Notes: generated from the sequence alone by a model not told the origin. Positions 1 to 9,064 are shown, counted from the stretch's first letter. The stretch: 36,604 nt of DNA from an archaeon (GCA_030651515.1 JAUSEO010000030.1:1-36604), one strand, 5' to 3'. Program-made: numbers and translations.

Positions 1-67
1 ACAAAAAGAAAAGTCAAGGTTTTACGACTATTTCCCTTGCTTTTCCCGCAGAAATTTTCCCTTTCTT

Positions 68-1366
68 TTAGCCAACGACTGTTCCAACTGCCGCTTTGTC
101 TGCAGCGTCAATGAGCCTTTTTGTGATTATCCCGTCAAAGACCACTGTTGAAACCCCCGGCGTTTTTGAGATTTCGTCCACGAGTTTTTTTGTCTCAACT
201 TCTTTTATTACCTTGAGGTCTTTGTCGTAAAGCCTTGCCTTAAGCGAGTTTTTAAGTTCGCCCATTGCAGGTGCAAATTTTTGGCTCTCATCAGTTGTCG
301 GAGTCGCGTCCACTTCAGGTGCAGAAAACACTTCAGGTTGCTGCTGCCCGAATGAAAAGCTTTCAATGCTTCGTGGCCCGCGTGGTGAGAATTCTCTGCG
401 TTCCCTGTGCTCCATTGGTGGGCCGTCCATTCCTCGTCTTGGCCCGCGTGGAGAAAATCCCCTTCCCATTCCTGGCCGCCGTGGAAAAATTTTTCTCGGG
501 CCACGAAAACCATTTTCAGCCATCATTGGGGGGCCGTGGCTTGAGTACCTGAGGAATTCCTCCATCGTGATTTTTTTTTGCAGTGACTGGATGATTTCTT
601 TTCTTGCAAGTTCCTCGACTTCTTTCCCGTCGGGGGCTTTTGCAACAAAACTTGCGCGTGCAATCTGTGCAAAATTCCTTGCAATCAGGGTCCCGCCCCT
701 GTCACCATCCACAAAGACAGTCACTTCTTTTTCGCGGCTTAAGTCAATGACTGTTTTTGGTATCTGTGAACCATTCATTGCGATGACGTTTTTTATGTTG
801 TTCCGAAGCAGGTTTATGACGTCAGCGCGCCCCTCAACGACAACGATTTCGTTGCTTGTTGCAATGTCCGGGCCTGCCGGGAGGTTTTCCGGGCCGAATG
901 CCACAAGTTCTGCTGACCTTGAATCTTCGCGCAGCGACTCTGTGAGTTCTGTTGCGTCAGGGATCTTTGAGCGGAACTGTTCAAGTATCTGCTGTGCCCT
1001 TGTTTTTATTTCCTGCCTCTTTTCAGAGCGCACGTCGTCAACGCTTGTTATTTTGAATGAAGCGTCATAAGGCCCGACTTTGTCAACAGATTCAACTGTT
1101 GCAGCCAAGAGGCTTGTCTGGACCATGTCCATGCTGCTTGGGACAAATATTTCCCCGCGCGTTTTTCCAAGCACGTTTGAGTGCGTGATTTCAATTCTCC
1201 CGATTTTCCCGTTCTTTTGCAGTTCTTTCAGGTCCATTTCATCGCCAAGCAATCCTTCGCTTTGGCCGAACACTGCACCGACTATGTCTGGCTTGTCAAC
1301 GACCCCCTGTACTTCAAAAGAAATTTTAACCATGTATTTGACGTTGTTAACGTAAGTTTTTGCCAT
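68..1366 (-). CDS. dnaG: Archaeal DnaG-like primase (TOPRIM domain) with an Arg/Gly/Pro-rich linker
   Basis: 432-aa ORF. N-terminus KYMVKISFEVQGVVDKPDIVGAVFGQSEGLLGDEMDL and TOPRIM-like VVEGRADVINLL...VFVDGDRGG are typical of archaeal DnaG. Confidence 0.96.
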   Translation of the reverse strand: MAKTYVNNVKYMVKISFEVQGVVDKPDIVGAVFGQSEGLLGDEMDLKELQKNGKIGRIEITHSNVLGKTRGEIFVPSSMDMVQTSLLAATVESVDKVGPYDASFKITSVDDVRSEKRQEIKTRAQQILEQFRSKIPDATELTESLREDSRSAELVAFGPENLPAGPDIATSNEIVVVEGRADVINLLRNNIKNVIAMNGSQIPKTVIDLSREKEVTVFVDGDRGGTLIARNFAQIARASFVAKAPDGKEVEELARKEIIQSLQKKITMEEFLRYSSHGPPMMAENGFRGPRKIFPRRPGMGRGFSPRGPRRGMDGPPMEHRERREFSPRGPRSIESFSFGQQQPEVFSAPEVDATPTTDESQKFAPAMGELKNSLKARLYDKDLKVIKEVETKKLVDEISKTPGVSTVVFDGIITKRLIDAADKAAVGTVVG

Positions 1367-1462
1367 TTTTTATTCAACTCCTTTGCAAAACTATTTTTTT
1401 TCCAGAGAACCAGGTTTTTTTTTGATTGGCAAAAATTTTTTTTGTTTGAAAAGCTTTTTTTT

Positions 1463-1726
1463 TCAGAGTGATTCAAGAAAGCGCATGGCGCTTTCCTTTT
1501 TTTCGACCAGGATTTTCTTGTTTTTTGATTTATGGCCTGAAACAATCACTGTTTTTGCCCCCAATATTTTTCTGAGGGTTTTTTCGATTTCCTTGTTTGC
1601 TGCGCCTTTTAGTGCAGGGGCTTTTGTCTTCACTTTTAGTGAATTGGTTTGCCTGTCAAACGAAACGATTTTGAATTGCCTGGCGTTTGCATTCACGCTT
1701 AAGCCAAGAACCATTTCCTTAGGCAC
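1463..1726 (-). CDS. DUF167/YggU family protein
   Basis: 87 aa. VKTKAPALKGAANKEIEKTLRKILGAKTVIVSGHKSKNKKILV matches the DUF167 core (KAPPxxGxANxxL...GxxSRxK). Confidence 0.85.
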   Translation of the reverse strand: MPKEMVLGLSVNANARQFKIVSFDRQTNSLKVKTKAPALKGAANKEIEKTLRKILGAKTVIVSGHKSKNKKILVEKKESAMRFLESL

Positions 1727-1831
1727 AAATAAAACCCATTGAAAAACTTTTCAAAAAAAAGGCTTCGTTTTTTTTGGAGCCTTTTTCCAATTTTTTCCCT
1801 AAAACCTTTGTATTTTCTGAAAAAACAACAA

Positions 1832-1853
1832 ATGTAATGTATAATTATTACAT
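1832..1853. promoter_or_regulatory. 7-bp perfect inverted repeat ATGTAAT-N8-ATTACAT in the DUF167/hjc divergent region
   Basis: Read directly; A+T-rich and overlapping a TATA-like tract upstream of hjc. Confidence 0.45.
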
Positions 1854-1908
1854 AAAGTGTGTGAATATAAATGCTTTTTAAGCTATTAGTTTTGGGGTGT
1901 TTTTTGGC

Positions 1909-2316
1909 TTGACGCGCTATTCAAAGGGTTCTAATGCTGAGCGCGAGCTCATTAAAGTGCTTTTTGGCAAGGGCTTTAGCGTGGTCCGCGCCGCGGGTTC
2001 AGGCAAGACTTCCCTGCCATCCCCCGATATAGTGGCCCTTAGTTCGACGAAAAAACTGGCTTTTGAGTGCAAGGCCTGGGATTCCGAATACCTGTCCATT
2101 CCGGTTGAGCAGATAGAGGAGCAGCTTTCCTGGGCACTCCGTGCGGGGGCAGAGTTTTTCGTGGCATGGAAAATGCCCCGGAGCGGCTTTTTTTTCCTTG
2201 CGCCAACAGACTTTGTCCGCACCGAAAAAAGCTTTGCAATCACCAAAAAAACTGCCTGCGAGAAAGGCGTGCGCCTTGAAGTCTTGCTTGGGGAACAGGA
2301 GAGGCTCAAGGTTTAA
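1909..2316 (+). CDS. hjc: Holliday junction resolvase Hjc
   Basis: ORF 1897..2316. The TTG at 1909 preceded by GGGGTG is the likely start. RYSKGSNAERELIKVL...VVRAAGSG...PDIVAL...FECKAW is the Hjc motif set. Confidence 0.92.
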   Translation: MTRYSKGSNAERELIKVLFGKGFSVVRAAGSGKTSLPSPDIVALSSTKKLAFECKAWDSEYLSIPVEQIEEQLSWALRAGAEFFVAWKMPRSGFFFLAPTDFVRTEKSFAITKKTACEKGVRLEVLLGEQERLKV

Positions 2317-2351
2317 AATAACCACGACGCCTAATATATAGGTGCTGTTTC

Positions 2352-2519
2352 TTGATTGAACTTGAGTTAATGATAAACGATTTAGGCAAAATCCTTGAAA
2401 AGGAAAAAGGGTTGCGGAACAAGCACCTGCTTGAAACCGCCGTGATTTCCCTCAAGGAATACGAAATGGCGATTTCGCGCGGGGATGCCACGTACGTCCA
2501 GAAAAGGAACATGCAATAA
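2352..2519 (+). CDS. Small helical hypothetical protein (55 aa, TTG start; ATG alternative at 2370)
   Basis: Manual translation LIELELMINDLGKILEKEKGLRNKHLLETAVISLKEYEMAISRGDATYVQKRNMQ*. Same strand as hjc and 35 nt downstream; not in the ORF track. Confidence 0.5.
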   Translation: MIELELMINDLGKILEKEKGLRNKHLLETAVISLKEYEMAISRGDATYVQKRNMQ

Positions 2520-2555
2520 AGCTATTTTCTTCTTTCCATAAAGTAAACTTTTCTT

Positions 2556-3200
2556 TCAGATAACCGTTGCGACAAACAGCATAGTTACGCTAATCACTGC
2601 CACAAGCACCATGACTATGATTGAGTCGATGCTTGTGCCTGCAGAGTAACTCGTGAAAAAAAGGTAAAGGTCCGCCAGGCCAAAGAGTATTCCAAGGCCG
2701 ATGAGGGTGCGGCTGATGTTTTGGTTTCTGCCGCTGATTCCCTTGACTTTCATTTCATCCAAGTCAAGTTGCACGGTCCGGACTTCTGATGCTAGCTCCT
2801 CGATTTTTTCCTTGACTTTGTCGCCAAGGAAGGAAACTTTTTCTATTTTTTCCTGTGCCTGCTCGCGGAACAAACTCAGTTCTCCGCGCATGTCTTTTTC
2901 GTACTGCTGTATTTCAGTGATTGATTTTTTCGTCACGTCATCCTGTATGCTGCGCGCGGTTTTCTGCGTTTCATCCTCAATCGCTTTTTCAAGTCCGGGA
3001 ATTTCATTTTTGATGTTTTCCTTCACGATTTTTGACAACTCGCTTCTCAAGAGTGCAAACGTGTCGGCTTCCCCGATGAGAAGCAGTTTTTTTGCTTTTT
3101 TCTCGTCTACCCCAAGCTCTTTTAATGTCTTGACTATTGTTTCCTCGCTTTCCCCCTCTTTCACCATTTTCTGGATTATTTCAATTATGCTTGAATCCAC
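2556..3200 (-). CDS. Coiled-coil protein with C-terminal transmembrane segments
   Basis: 214 aa. Charged heptad-like middle region, C-terminal hydrophobic segments (LIGLGILFGLADLYLFF, IIVMVLVAVISVTMLFVATVI). Confidence 0.75.
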   Translation of the reverse strand: MDSSIIEIIQKMVKEGESEETIVKTLKELGVDEKKAKKLLLIGEADTFALLRSELSKIVKENIKNEIPGLEKAIEDETQKTARSIQDDVTKKSITEIQQYEKDMRGELSLFREQAQEKIEKVSFLGDKVKEKIEELASEVRTVQLDLDEMKVKGISGRNQNISRTLIGLGILFGLADLYLFFTSYSAGTSIDSIIVMVLVAVISVTMLFVATVI

Positions 3201-3212
3201 TTTTTGTGCCGT

Positions 3213-3881
3213 TTACTTCACTTCCAGTATTTTTTCAATTGATTCGTTATAATTTTCTCCTTTGATGTTAAAAACAATTGCTCCACTTCCTGTTTTTAGC
3301 GGAGTGATGATGAATGACTGTGGCGAACAATCACCCGATTCTACAGTGACAAAGCTGTCCAGTTTTTGCTCTTCAAAAAAACCATTTTCAAGGACAATTT
3401 CAATCGTGAGTGTCTTTGGCTTTGTTGACCTGTTGCATAACTGTACGCCTGCAATTGTTTTTTCCCCTGCAAATGCGTTTTGTGGTGTTTCAATCAGGAC
3501 TTCTATTTCTTTTAATCCTCCGCCGAGGAAAAGCGTTTTTCTTGTTTCCTGGTAAAAAGGCGCTTTTGCAACCAGCACGGCTGTTTGCTGCCCGCTGATT
3601 TTTTCTGTGGGCACGCTTACTTCCTGCAATGCTGAAAGGATTTGTTCTTCAAGCAGCACGATTTCTGACCCGTTGATTATTGCAGTGACTTTCGCGTTTT
3701 TTATTTCCCGGGCCGTGGAATTTTTGAGGATTATTTTTCCTTCCTGCCCTTCGAGCAGGTCAAGGCCGGAGTTGAAGAAAAGAACCCATGCAAGCAGGGT
3801 GAAAAGCACCAGGTAAATGAGTGCAAAGACTTTGACTGATTCTTTTTTTTTCCCGTACAGCATGAATAAAAGGTTTTTCAA
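3213..3881 (-). CDS. Membrane-anchored protein with extracellular beta-sandwich-like domain(s)
   Basis: 222 aa. One N-terminal TM (VFALIYLVLFTLLAWVLFF) followed by a beta-rich domain; 12 nt upstream of the coiled-coil gene on the same strand. Confidence 0.65.
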   Translation of the reverse strand: MKNLLFMLYGKKKESVKVFALIYLVLFTLLAWVLFFNSGLDLLEGQEGKIILKNSTAREIKNAKVTAIINGSEIVLLEEQILSALQEVSVPTEKISGQQTAVLVAKAPFYQETRKTLFLGGGLKEIEVLIETPQNAFAGEKTIAGVQLCNRSTKPKTLTIEIVLENGFFEEQKLDSFVTVESGDCSPQSFIITPLKTGSGAIVFNIKGENYNESIEKILEVK

Positions 3882-3890
3882 ACCGGTATT

Positions 3891-4652
3891 TTAACCCGCG
3901 TTTTTTTTGAGTGTGATTTTTCCCTTTTGCCAGGCGCTGATTATCTGAAAAGTGATTGTTGAAACGTCTGGTTGTCCGCCTTGTTTGAGCCTTTTTTTCT
4001 TGAAGGCGATTTCTTCAAGAAGCTGTTCAGTGCTTTTCCCAGCCAGTTCGACTCCCCAGAGTTCTTTTGCTCCTTCTTCCCTCAGATAGTTGAAGATTTT
4101 TTGCACGGCTTTTTCCGGGTTTTTGAGTGCCTGTGGGTTTTTCGCGGCTATAAGTGTAAGGGTTGCCTCGCCGCCCTTGAAGAAAGGCATTACTCCTGGC
4201 GTGTCAACAAGCATTATTTTTTTGTCAAGGCGGATTAATTGTTCTCCTTTTGTCTGCCCTGCAGTGGAAGAAACGGGTGCGCTTCTTTTTCCCCTTAGGT
4301 AATTTATGATGCTGCTTTTGCCCGTGTTTGGGTATCCAAGCACGCAGACAAAGAGCTCTTTTTTCGCGGAAAAAATCTTTAACAGGCGCATGAGGTCGTT
4401 TTTTCCTTTCCTTTCGCGCGCTGAAAAAAGCAGTGCGGGAAACTCCTTTGAAATGCTGTTTTGGAGTTTTATTGCCTCGTGCTTTGAAACCAGGTCCGAC
4501 TTGTTTATCACGACAACCAGTTTTTTGTCTGCCTTGATTGCGCTTTTCTCAAGCTCCACATTCCGGGTCTGGTTTGGGAAACGCGCGTCAATTATTTCAA
4601 GCACCACGTTGCTTCCGCGCATTATTTTTCTTACACGTTTCCAGTAGTTCAT
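3891..4652 (-). CDS. Circularly permuted GTPase (YlqF/MMR1-HSR1 family)
   Basis: G4 NKSD precedes G1 GYPNTGKSS and G3 DTPG, the circularly permuted order. Confidence 0.93.
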   Translation of the reverse strand: MNYWKRVRKIMRGSNVVLEIIDARFPNQTRNVELEKSAIKADKKLVVVINKSDLVSKHEAIKLQNSISKEFPALLFSARERKGKNDLMRLLKIFSAKKELFVCVLGYPNTGKSSIINYLRGKRSAPVSSTAGQTKGEQLIRLDKKIMLVDTPGVMPFFKGGEATLTLIAAKNPQALKNPEKAVQKIFNYLREEGAKELWGVELAGKSTEQLLEEIAFKKKRLKQGGQPDVSTITFQIISAWQKGKITLKKNAG

Positions 4653-4665
4653 CTATTTCCCTCTA

Positions 4666-5493
4666 TTATGCTTTGGGTCGTTTAATTCTTTTAAATTTCA
4701 ACTTTTTTTCTTGTGCTGCTTTTTTTCTTCGAATTTCTTTTGCTGTATAATATACTCTCAATTCATCTAATCTTCTTCTTAGATAACTTTCTATAGCTTC
4801 GTCAGAAGGGGCTTTGCCATGCCATATCATATTTTTAGGTTTCATTGTTTTGTACAAATAAGCTGCGTGGCCCATTGCTGCAATTACTAATGCCGGTTTT
4901 TTTGCTTGGATTTTTCTTTGGAATGAAATGTCTCGTCTGGGGCCTGCCAATACATCTCGCCTAGATTCTATTCTGGCATGCTTTCTGAATTCAGATTCAT
5001 TGGATTTTGGCGGCTGCACGGCTGTCCTAGATAATCTGCTATTAGGTGTGTTAACTCCCTGTTCGAGTGATAAAACCTGCCTTCCATGGCTTTCTGCATA
5101 TTTTGCAAGCTCATGATACATATTAAGTTGGTGTTTTATTATGGCTTCCCAGAATTGTCTGTTCGCAATAGGTTCAGGATACCTCATTTTCATGAATGAT
5201 TCAAAAGTCCATTCTTCCGGGCTTTCAAGCATTACTATGTCACCAGGTTTGCTATTTTCATCAATTATTTTTTTACCATATTCAATTCCTTCTTTTATTC
5301 TATCCAAGGCTATCTTACTTGCTCTTAGCTCTGCTGTACCCTGTTCATATATTGCATCATGTACTGTTATATCTCTATGAATCTTTGAGGCAAAATCAAA
5401 CAAGTCTTCAATTCTCAAGTGGTTTAATTGAACCAATGTGAAATCCCTGTAAGGTCTTCTAATTAGTTTTCCAAGCCGGTCTAAGAACTTCAT
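4666..5493 (-). CDS. Hypothetical protein (275 aa) with atypical composition
   Basis: Long ORF. Visibly more A+T-rich codon usage than its neighbours. Segments GDIVMLESPEEW and PALVIAAMGHAAYL are faintly like TraB/ChaN-type proteins (weak). Confidence 0.75.
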   Translation of the reverse strand: MKFLDRLGKLIRRPYRDFTLVQLNHLRIEDLFDFASKIHRDITVHDAIYEQGTAELRASKIALDRIKEGIEYGKKIIDENSKPGDIVMLESPEEWTFESFMKMRYPEPIANRQFWEAIIKHQLNMYHELAKYAESHGRQVLSLEQGVNTPNSRLSRTAVQPPKSNESEFRKHARIESRRDVLAGPRRDISFQRKIQAKKPALVIAAMGHAAYLYKTMKPKNMIWHGKAPSDEAIESYLRRRLDELRVYYTAKEIRRKKAAQEKKLKFKRIKRPKA

Positions 5494-5499
5494 TTTTTT

Positions 5500-5718
5500 T
5501 CACTTGAAGTAGTTTTTCATTCCTGCCACGCCTGCTTTGAGGAAATAAAAACCGGCTAATACGACTGCGCCCATGATGACGATTATTCCAACTGGGTTTG
5601 CGACTGAAAAGAACCCCTGCCCACCCGCGTCTTTTTGGAGTGCTGCAAGGAGTGCAAACATTTCAATTGCCAAAAACGCGAGGATGATTCCGCCAATCAG
5701 GTAACCGATTTTTTTCAT
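5500..5718 (-). CDS. Small two-TM membrane protein (72 aa)
   Basis: MKKIGYLIGGIILAFLAIEMFALLAAL...VGIIVIMGAVVLAGFYFLKAG; two hydrophobic helices. Confidence 0.65.
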   Translation of the reverse strand: MKKIGYLIGGIILAFLAIEMFALLAALQKDAGGQGFFSVANPVGIIVIMGAVVLAGFYFLKAGVAGMKNYFK

Positions 5719-5730
5719 CCGTTTTTCCTC

Positions 5731-6084
5731 TTAAAGCAACTTGAGTTTTCCGGTGAACTTGTCGATTTTTTCTTCCGGTGCGGGCCCGATGCCAAGTGCT
5801 GTTGCAGAGCCAGGTGCGACTTGTGTGTGCCCCGCGTCTTTGATTAGCGCGCATGGGAGTTCTTTTTTTGCATGTTCAAAAAGCTCCAGTAACTCTTTTT
5901 CCGAACCAACTTTGAGGACGACTTTTTGCTGTCCCTGGCTTTTCCATTCTTCTGCCCATTGAGGGTTTTTTTGCTGTGTTTTTTCAAAGGCCGAAAGCGA
6001 AGCGTGTGCGGATTGGGCGGCTATTTTTCCTTTTCCCATTTTTAGGTCTGTCCTGACAACGATTGCCTGTTTGAATTCTGCCAT
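5731..6084 (-). CDS. pth2: Peptidyl-tRNA hydrolase, Pth2 type
   Basis: [25 protein letters not shown]...[26 protein letters not shown]. Confidence 0.98.
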   Translation of the reverse strand: MAEFKQAIVVRTDLKMGKGKIAAQSAHASLSAFEKTQQKNPQWAEEWKSQGQQKVVLKVGSEKELLELFEHAKKELPCALIKDAGHTQVAPGSATALGIGPAPEEKIDKFTGKLKLL

Positions 6085-6137
6085 GTGTTTTGCCTTTTTA
6101 CTAGAAAAGTGGGTGGTCTAAGAATTTATTTCTTTGC

Positions 6138-6147
6138 CGCACCGGCA
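6138..6147 (+). repeat. Intergenic 10-mer CGCACCGGCA, copy 1
   Basis: Exact match, pth2/nurA divergent intergenic region. Confidence 0.7.
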
Positions 6148-6193
6148 ACTCAGCCTGTAAGCGTTTAAATACATCTGGCTTTTCCTTTCTTTT

Positions 6194-7279
6194 ATGGGTT
6201 TTTCTGCTTTTATTGACCGGGCTGTGAGTTTTATTCATTTTTCGGAGGACTCCAAAAAAAAGCTTGCCGAAAAGCTTGTCCCGCTGCGTGAAAAAAAGTT
6301 GGTGGTTTCAGGGGAGATTCTTGAGGACAGCCTGGTTTTGCCCGTGCATGAAAAGGCTGTTGCCGGAAGGATTGGTGGCGTTGACTCTGGTTTTGTCGGA
6401 AAAAGGCTTTCTTCGCTTGACGTTTTGCTCGTGCGCGCTGTTGGCGTGGTTTTTGATTTTGAAGACGGGGCCGTGAAAAAATGCAGTTATGTCCCGACCG
6501 CTTATTCTTTCCCTGTCCCTTTCATCACCAAGGCGGGGCTTGAAGCTGATGAGGCAAATGCAAGCAACAGCCTGCTTCGCCTCAAAGAGGAAATCAAGAC
6601 TGCAATTGCTGTCATCAAAGAGCACTCTCCGTCAACAATGTTTCTTGATGGGAGCATTGTCCCCCAGTACGTGGACAAGCCAAGGTCTGACTCTGTTGTG
6701 AATAATGAATACCTGTCCACGATAAAATTGTTTGAGGAGCTTTTTGAAACAGCGACCCAGAACAATTGCCTGCTTGCAGGGTGTGTCGAGGACTCGCGCG
6801 GAAAAAGATTTGTTGACATAATTGAAACAGGCGTGATTGCGGGAAACGGTTTGGGTTTTTCCCTTGAACACATTTTCGACGCGTCTTTGCTTGATTATTT
6901 TTTGGAGCAGGGGCAGAGGACTTTTTGCTTTCCGTACACCAAGGACGCTTCACGCCACCCGATTCTCAAGGACTTTGACTCAAAGTGGTCGTCTTCTATT
7001 TTTTCTTTTTACGTCAAGCCAGCGGTGTTTGACCGCCCTTTGCGCGTGGAGTTCCTAAGCAGCCCTGCAAGGGCAAGCGCGACTGCGTCTGAAATAGCGT
7101 CGACTGTTTTTTCCCTCAGCAGCCATCACCGCGAGTATGCATATCCAAGCGTGCTGATTGAGGCTGACCTGCGAGCGCGGCTCACCCCGCAGGAAATTGA
7201 CACGGTGTATAACAAGATTGTTGACAAGGTTTCAAGGACAATCAAGCTTCGCTTGCGCAGGGACAAGAGGCCGTTTTAG
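6194..7279 (+). CDS. nurA: NurA 5'-3' nuclease
   Basis: 361 aa. IGGVDSGF...TMFLDGSIVPQY...GCVEDSRGKRF, immediately upstream of a Zn-ribbon gene and herA. Confidence 0.9.
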   Translation: MGFSAFIDRAVSFIHFSEDSKKKLAEKLVPLREKKLVVSGEILEDSLVLPVHEKAVAGRIGGVDSGFVGKRLSSLDVLLVRAVGVVFDFEDGAVKKCSYVPTAYSFPVPFITKAGLEADEANASNSLLRLKEEIKTAIAVIKEHSPSTMFLDGSIVPQYVDKPRSDSVVNNEYLSTIKLFEELFETATQNNCLLAGCVEDSRGKRFVDIIETGVIAGNGLGFSLEHIFDASLLDYFLEQGQRTFCFPYTKDASRHPILKDFDSKWSSSIFSFYVKPAVFDRPLRVEFLSSPARASATASEIASTVFSLSSHHREYAYPSVLIEADLRARLTPQEIDTVYNKIVDKVSRTIKLRLRRDKRPF

Positions 7280-7306
7280 GGAATTAAAACGATTTTGGTG
7301 GATTTC

Positions 7307-7525
7307 ATGCTTATGTCAGCGCAAAAGGAAAAGTTTTTCAAGTTCTGCCCGGACTGTGGTTCTTCCAACTGGAAACTCACGGACATTCCTGCCTTAATTG
7401 CATATAGGGAGCTTTACGTGCGGTGCGTTGACTGTGGCTTTCAGGCAAAAGAGTTTCCCGAAGGCACGGCGGAGTTCATTGAGGGTTTCCGCAGGCAAAA
7501 AAACAAGGCAAGTGATTTGCGTTGA
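7307..7525 (+). CDS. Small zinc-ribbon protein between nurA and herA
   Basis: ORF 7295..7525. ATG at 7307 preceded by GGTGGAT. CPDC-x(n)-CVDC zinc-binding pairs; overlaps the herA start. Confidence 0.85.
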   Translation: MLMSAQKEKFFKFCPDCGSSNWKLTDIPALIAYRELYVRCVDCGFQAKEFPEGTAEFIEGFRRQKNKASDLR

Positions 7526-9057
7526 CTGAAGAAATCGGGACGATTATAAGCACGCTTGAGGGGCCGTCACCCGGCAAGGTGAGTTTTGTTGTCACGAGTG
7601 GCATAATGAACCGCGGCCAGTTTGTGGAAATTGACTACTCGCAGGGCCGGCTTGTGGGGCTCGTGGTTGACGTGTTTAAGACCAATAAGTATTTTGAGCG
7701 CGCAGAATCAGTAAAGGAATTCGAGTCTTCCGGTAAAAAGTTGTTTGAGCAGTTCCCTGTTTCTGAGTGGGAGTACCTGGTTGCTGAAACCAAGCCAATG
7801 GGCGTGTACACAAACGATGGCAAGATTATCCGCCATTCTTTTCCCCCAAGCCCCGGGGACAAGGTCAGGGTTGCGTCGTCTGAGACTATTGAAAAGTTTC
7901 TGGGCTTTGACAAAAATGGCGTGCACTTGGGTGAAATAAATTTTCACGGCACGATTGTGAAGCCAAATCTTTCGCGCCTGCTGAAAAAGCACCTTGCAAT
8001 ATTGGCCATGTCTGGTGCAGGCAAGTCAACTGCGGTTAAAACAATTATTGAGGAAGTGCTTGACAGAAAAAAGGAAAATGGAAGGCTTGCAGTTGTAGTC
8101 ATTGACGTGCATGGCGAGTACACTTGTTTTGGCGAGCCTGCAACAAAGCCCGGTGAAGTTGATTACACAAAAAAAACTTTTATCATAAGGTCGCATGAAA
8201 TAAAAATCGGCGTGCCCAAACTGAATGTCGGGCTTGTTTCAAGCATTGTGTCTGGTTTGAGTTCGCCGCAGAAACGCGAGCTTGAAAGGATTCTCAATTC
8301 CCTGAAGTCTGAAATGAAGCAGGGTGCAGGCCCGTTTGACTTGAACCGTGTTGAGGCCGTGATTTCCCAGGACAAGTCAATCAATGATGCAACCAGCAGG
8401 ATTTTGCTTTCATGGATTTCAAGTTTGAAGGATCTTGACTTGTTTGGGAAAACTGATTCACCAAGCGTTTTTGATGTTCTGCGCCCGGGGCATTTAACTG
8501 TCTTTGATTTGTCGGATGAAATAAACCTGAAAAAAAAGCAGATAATCGTTTCTTATTTCACACAGAGGTTTTTCTTTGAACGCAAGAATGGCGCGATTCC
8601 GCCTTTTTTGCTTGTTATCGAGGAAAGCCATCAGTTTGCACCCCAAGAGGCAAAGGAAGAGTATGCAATTTCCAGAAGAATAATTGAGACTATTGCGCGT
8701 GAGGGGCGAAAGTTTGGCGCTTGCCTTTGCCTTGTGTCCCAGCGCCCGATTAACCTTTCCACAACGGCTTTGTCTCAGTGCAATTCAAACATCATTCTGC
8801 GTGTAACTAACCCTTATGACTTGAAGCACATTGGGGAGTCAAGTGAGGGAATTGACTCAAAGAGCCTTGAAATGATTACCACTCTTGCAGTTGGAGAGGC
8901 CCTGCTTGTCGGCGAGGCCGTCAATCACCCTGTTTTTTTCCGCGTTAGGAAAAACAAGTGCCCGGAGTCAAAGCATGAAATTTCCCTTGAACAGGCTGCG
9001 CGCGTGTTTGAGGAAAAAAAAGAAAACTTAAATAAGGAAGCTCTGCAATTCCTTTGA
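7522..9057 (+). CDS. herA: HerA-type bipolar DNA helicase/translocase
   Basis: 511 aa, TTG start overlapping the upstream stop. Walker A AMSGAGKSTA, VVVIDVHGEY, PPFLLVIEESHQFAP, SQRP. Confidence 0.95.
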   Translation: MTEEIGTIISTLEGPSPGKVSFVVTSGIMNRGQFVEIDYSQGRLVGLVVDVFKTNKYFERAESVKEFESSGKKLFEQFPVSEWEYLVAETKPMGVYTNDGKIIRHSFPPSPGDKVRVASSETIEKFLGFDKNGVHLGEINFHGTIVKPNLSRLLKKHLAILAMSGAGKSTAVKTIIEEVLDRKKENGRLAVVVIDVHGEYTCFGEPATKPGEVDYTKKTFIIRSHEIKIGVPKLNVGLVSSIVSGLSSPQKRELERILNSLKSEMKQGAGPFDLNRVEAVISQDKSINDATSRILLSWISSLKDLDLFGKTDSPSVFDVLRPGHLTVFDLSDEINLKKKQIIVSYFTQRFFFERKNGAIPPFLLVIEESHQFAPQEAKEEYAISRRIIETIAREGRKFGACLCLVSQRPINLSTTALSQCNSNIILRVTNPYDLKHIGESSEGIDSKSLEMITTLAVGEALLVGEAVNHPVFFRVRKNKCPESKHEISLEQAARVFEEKKENLNKEALQFL

Positions 9058-9064
9058 AGGAAAA

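Noticed and set aside
366-1070. 234-aa plus-strand ORF opposite dnaG
   Set aside because: Lies entirely antisense to the well-supported DnaG gene; low-complexity Ser/Phe-rich translation typical of the complementary strand.
1756-1786. AAAAAGGCT/AGCCTTTTT hairpin as a terminator
   Set aside because: It lies upstream of both flanking divergent genes, so there is no transcript for it to terminate; kept only as a structural observation.
2306-2512. 68-aa minus-strand ORF downstream of hjc
   Set aside because: The plus-strand 55-aa frame is more protein-like and co-directional with hjc; the two overlap almost completely.
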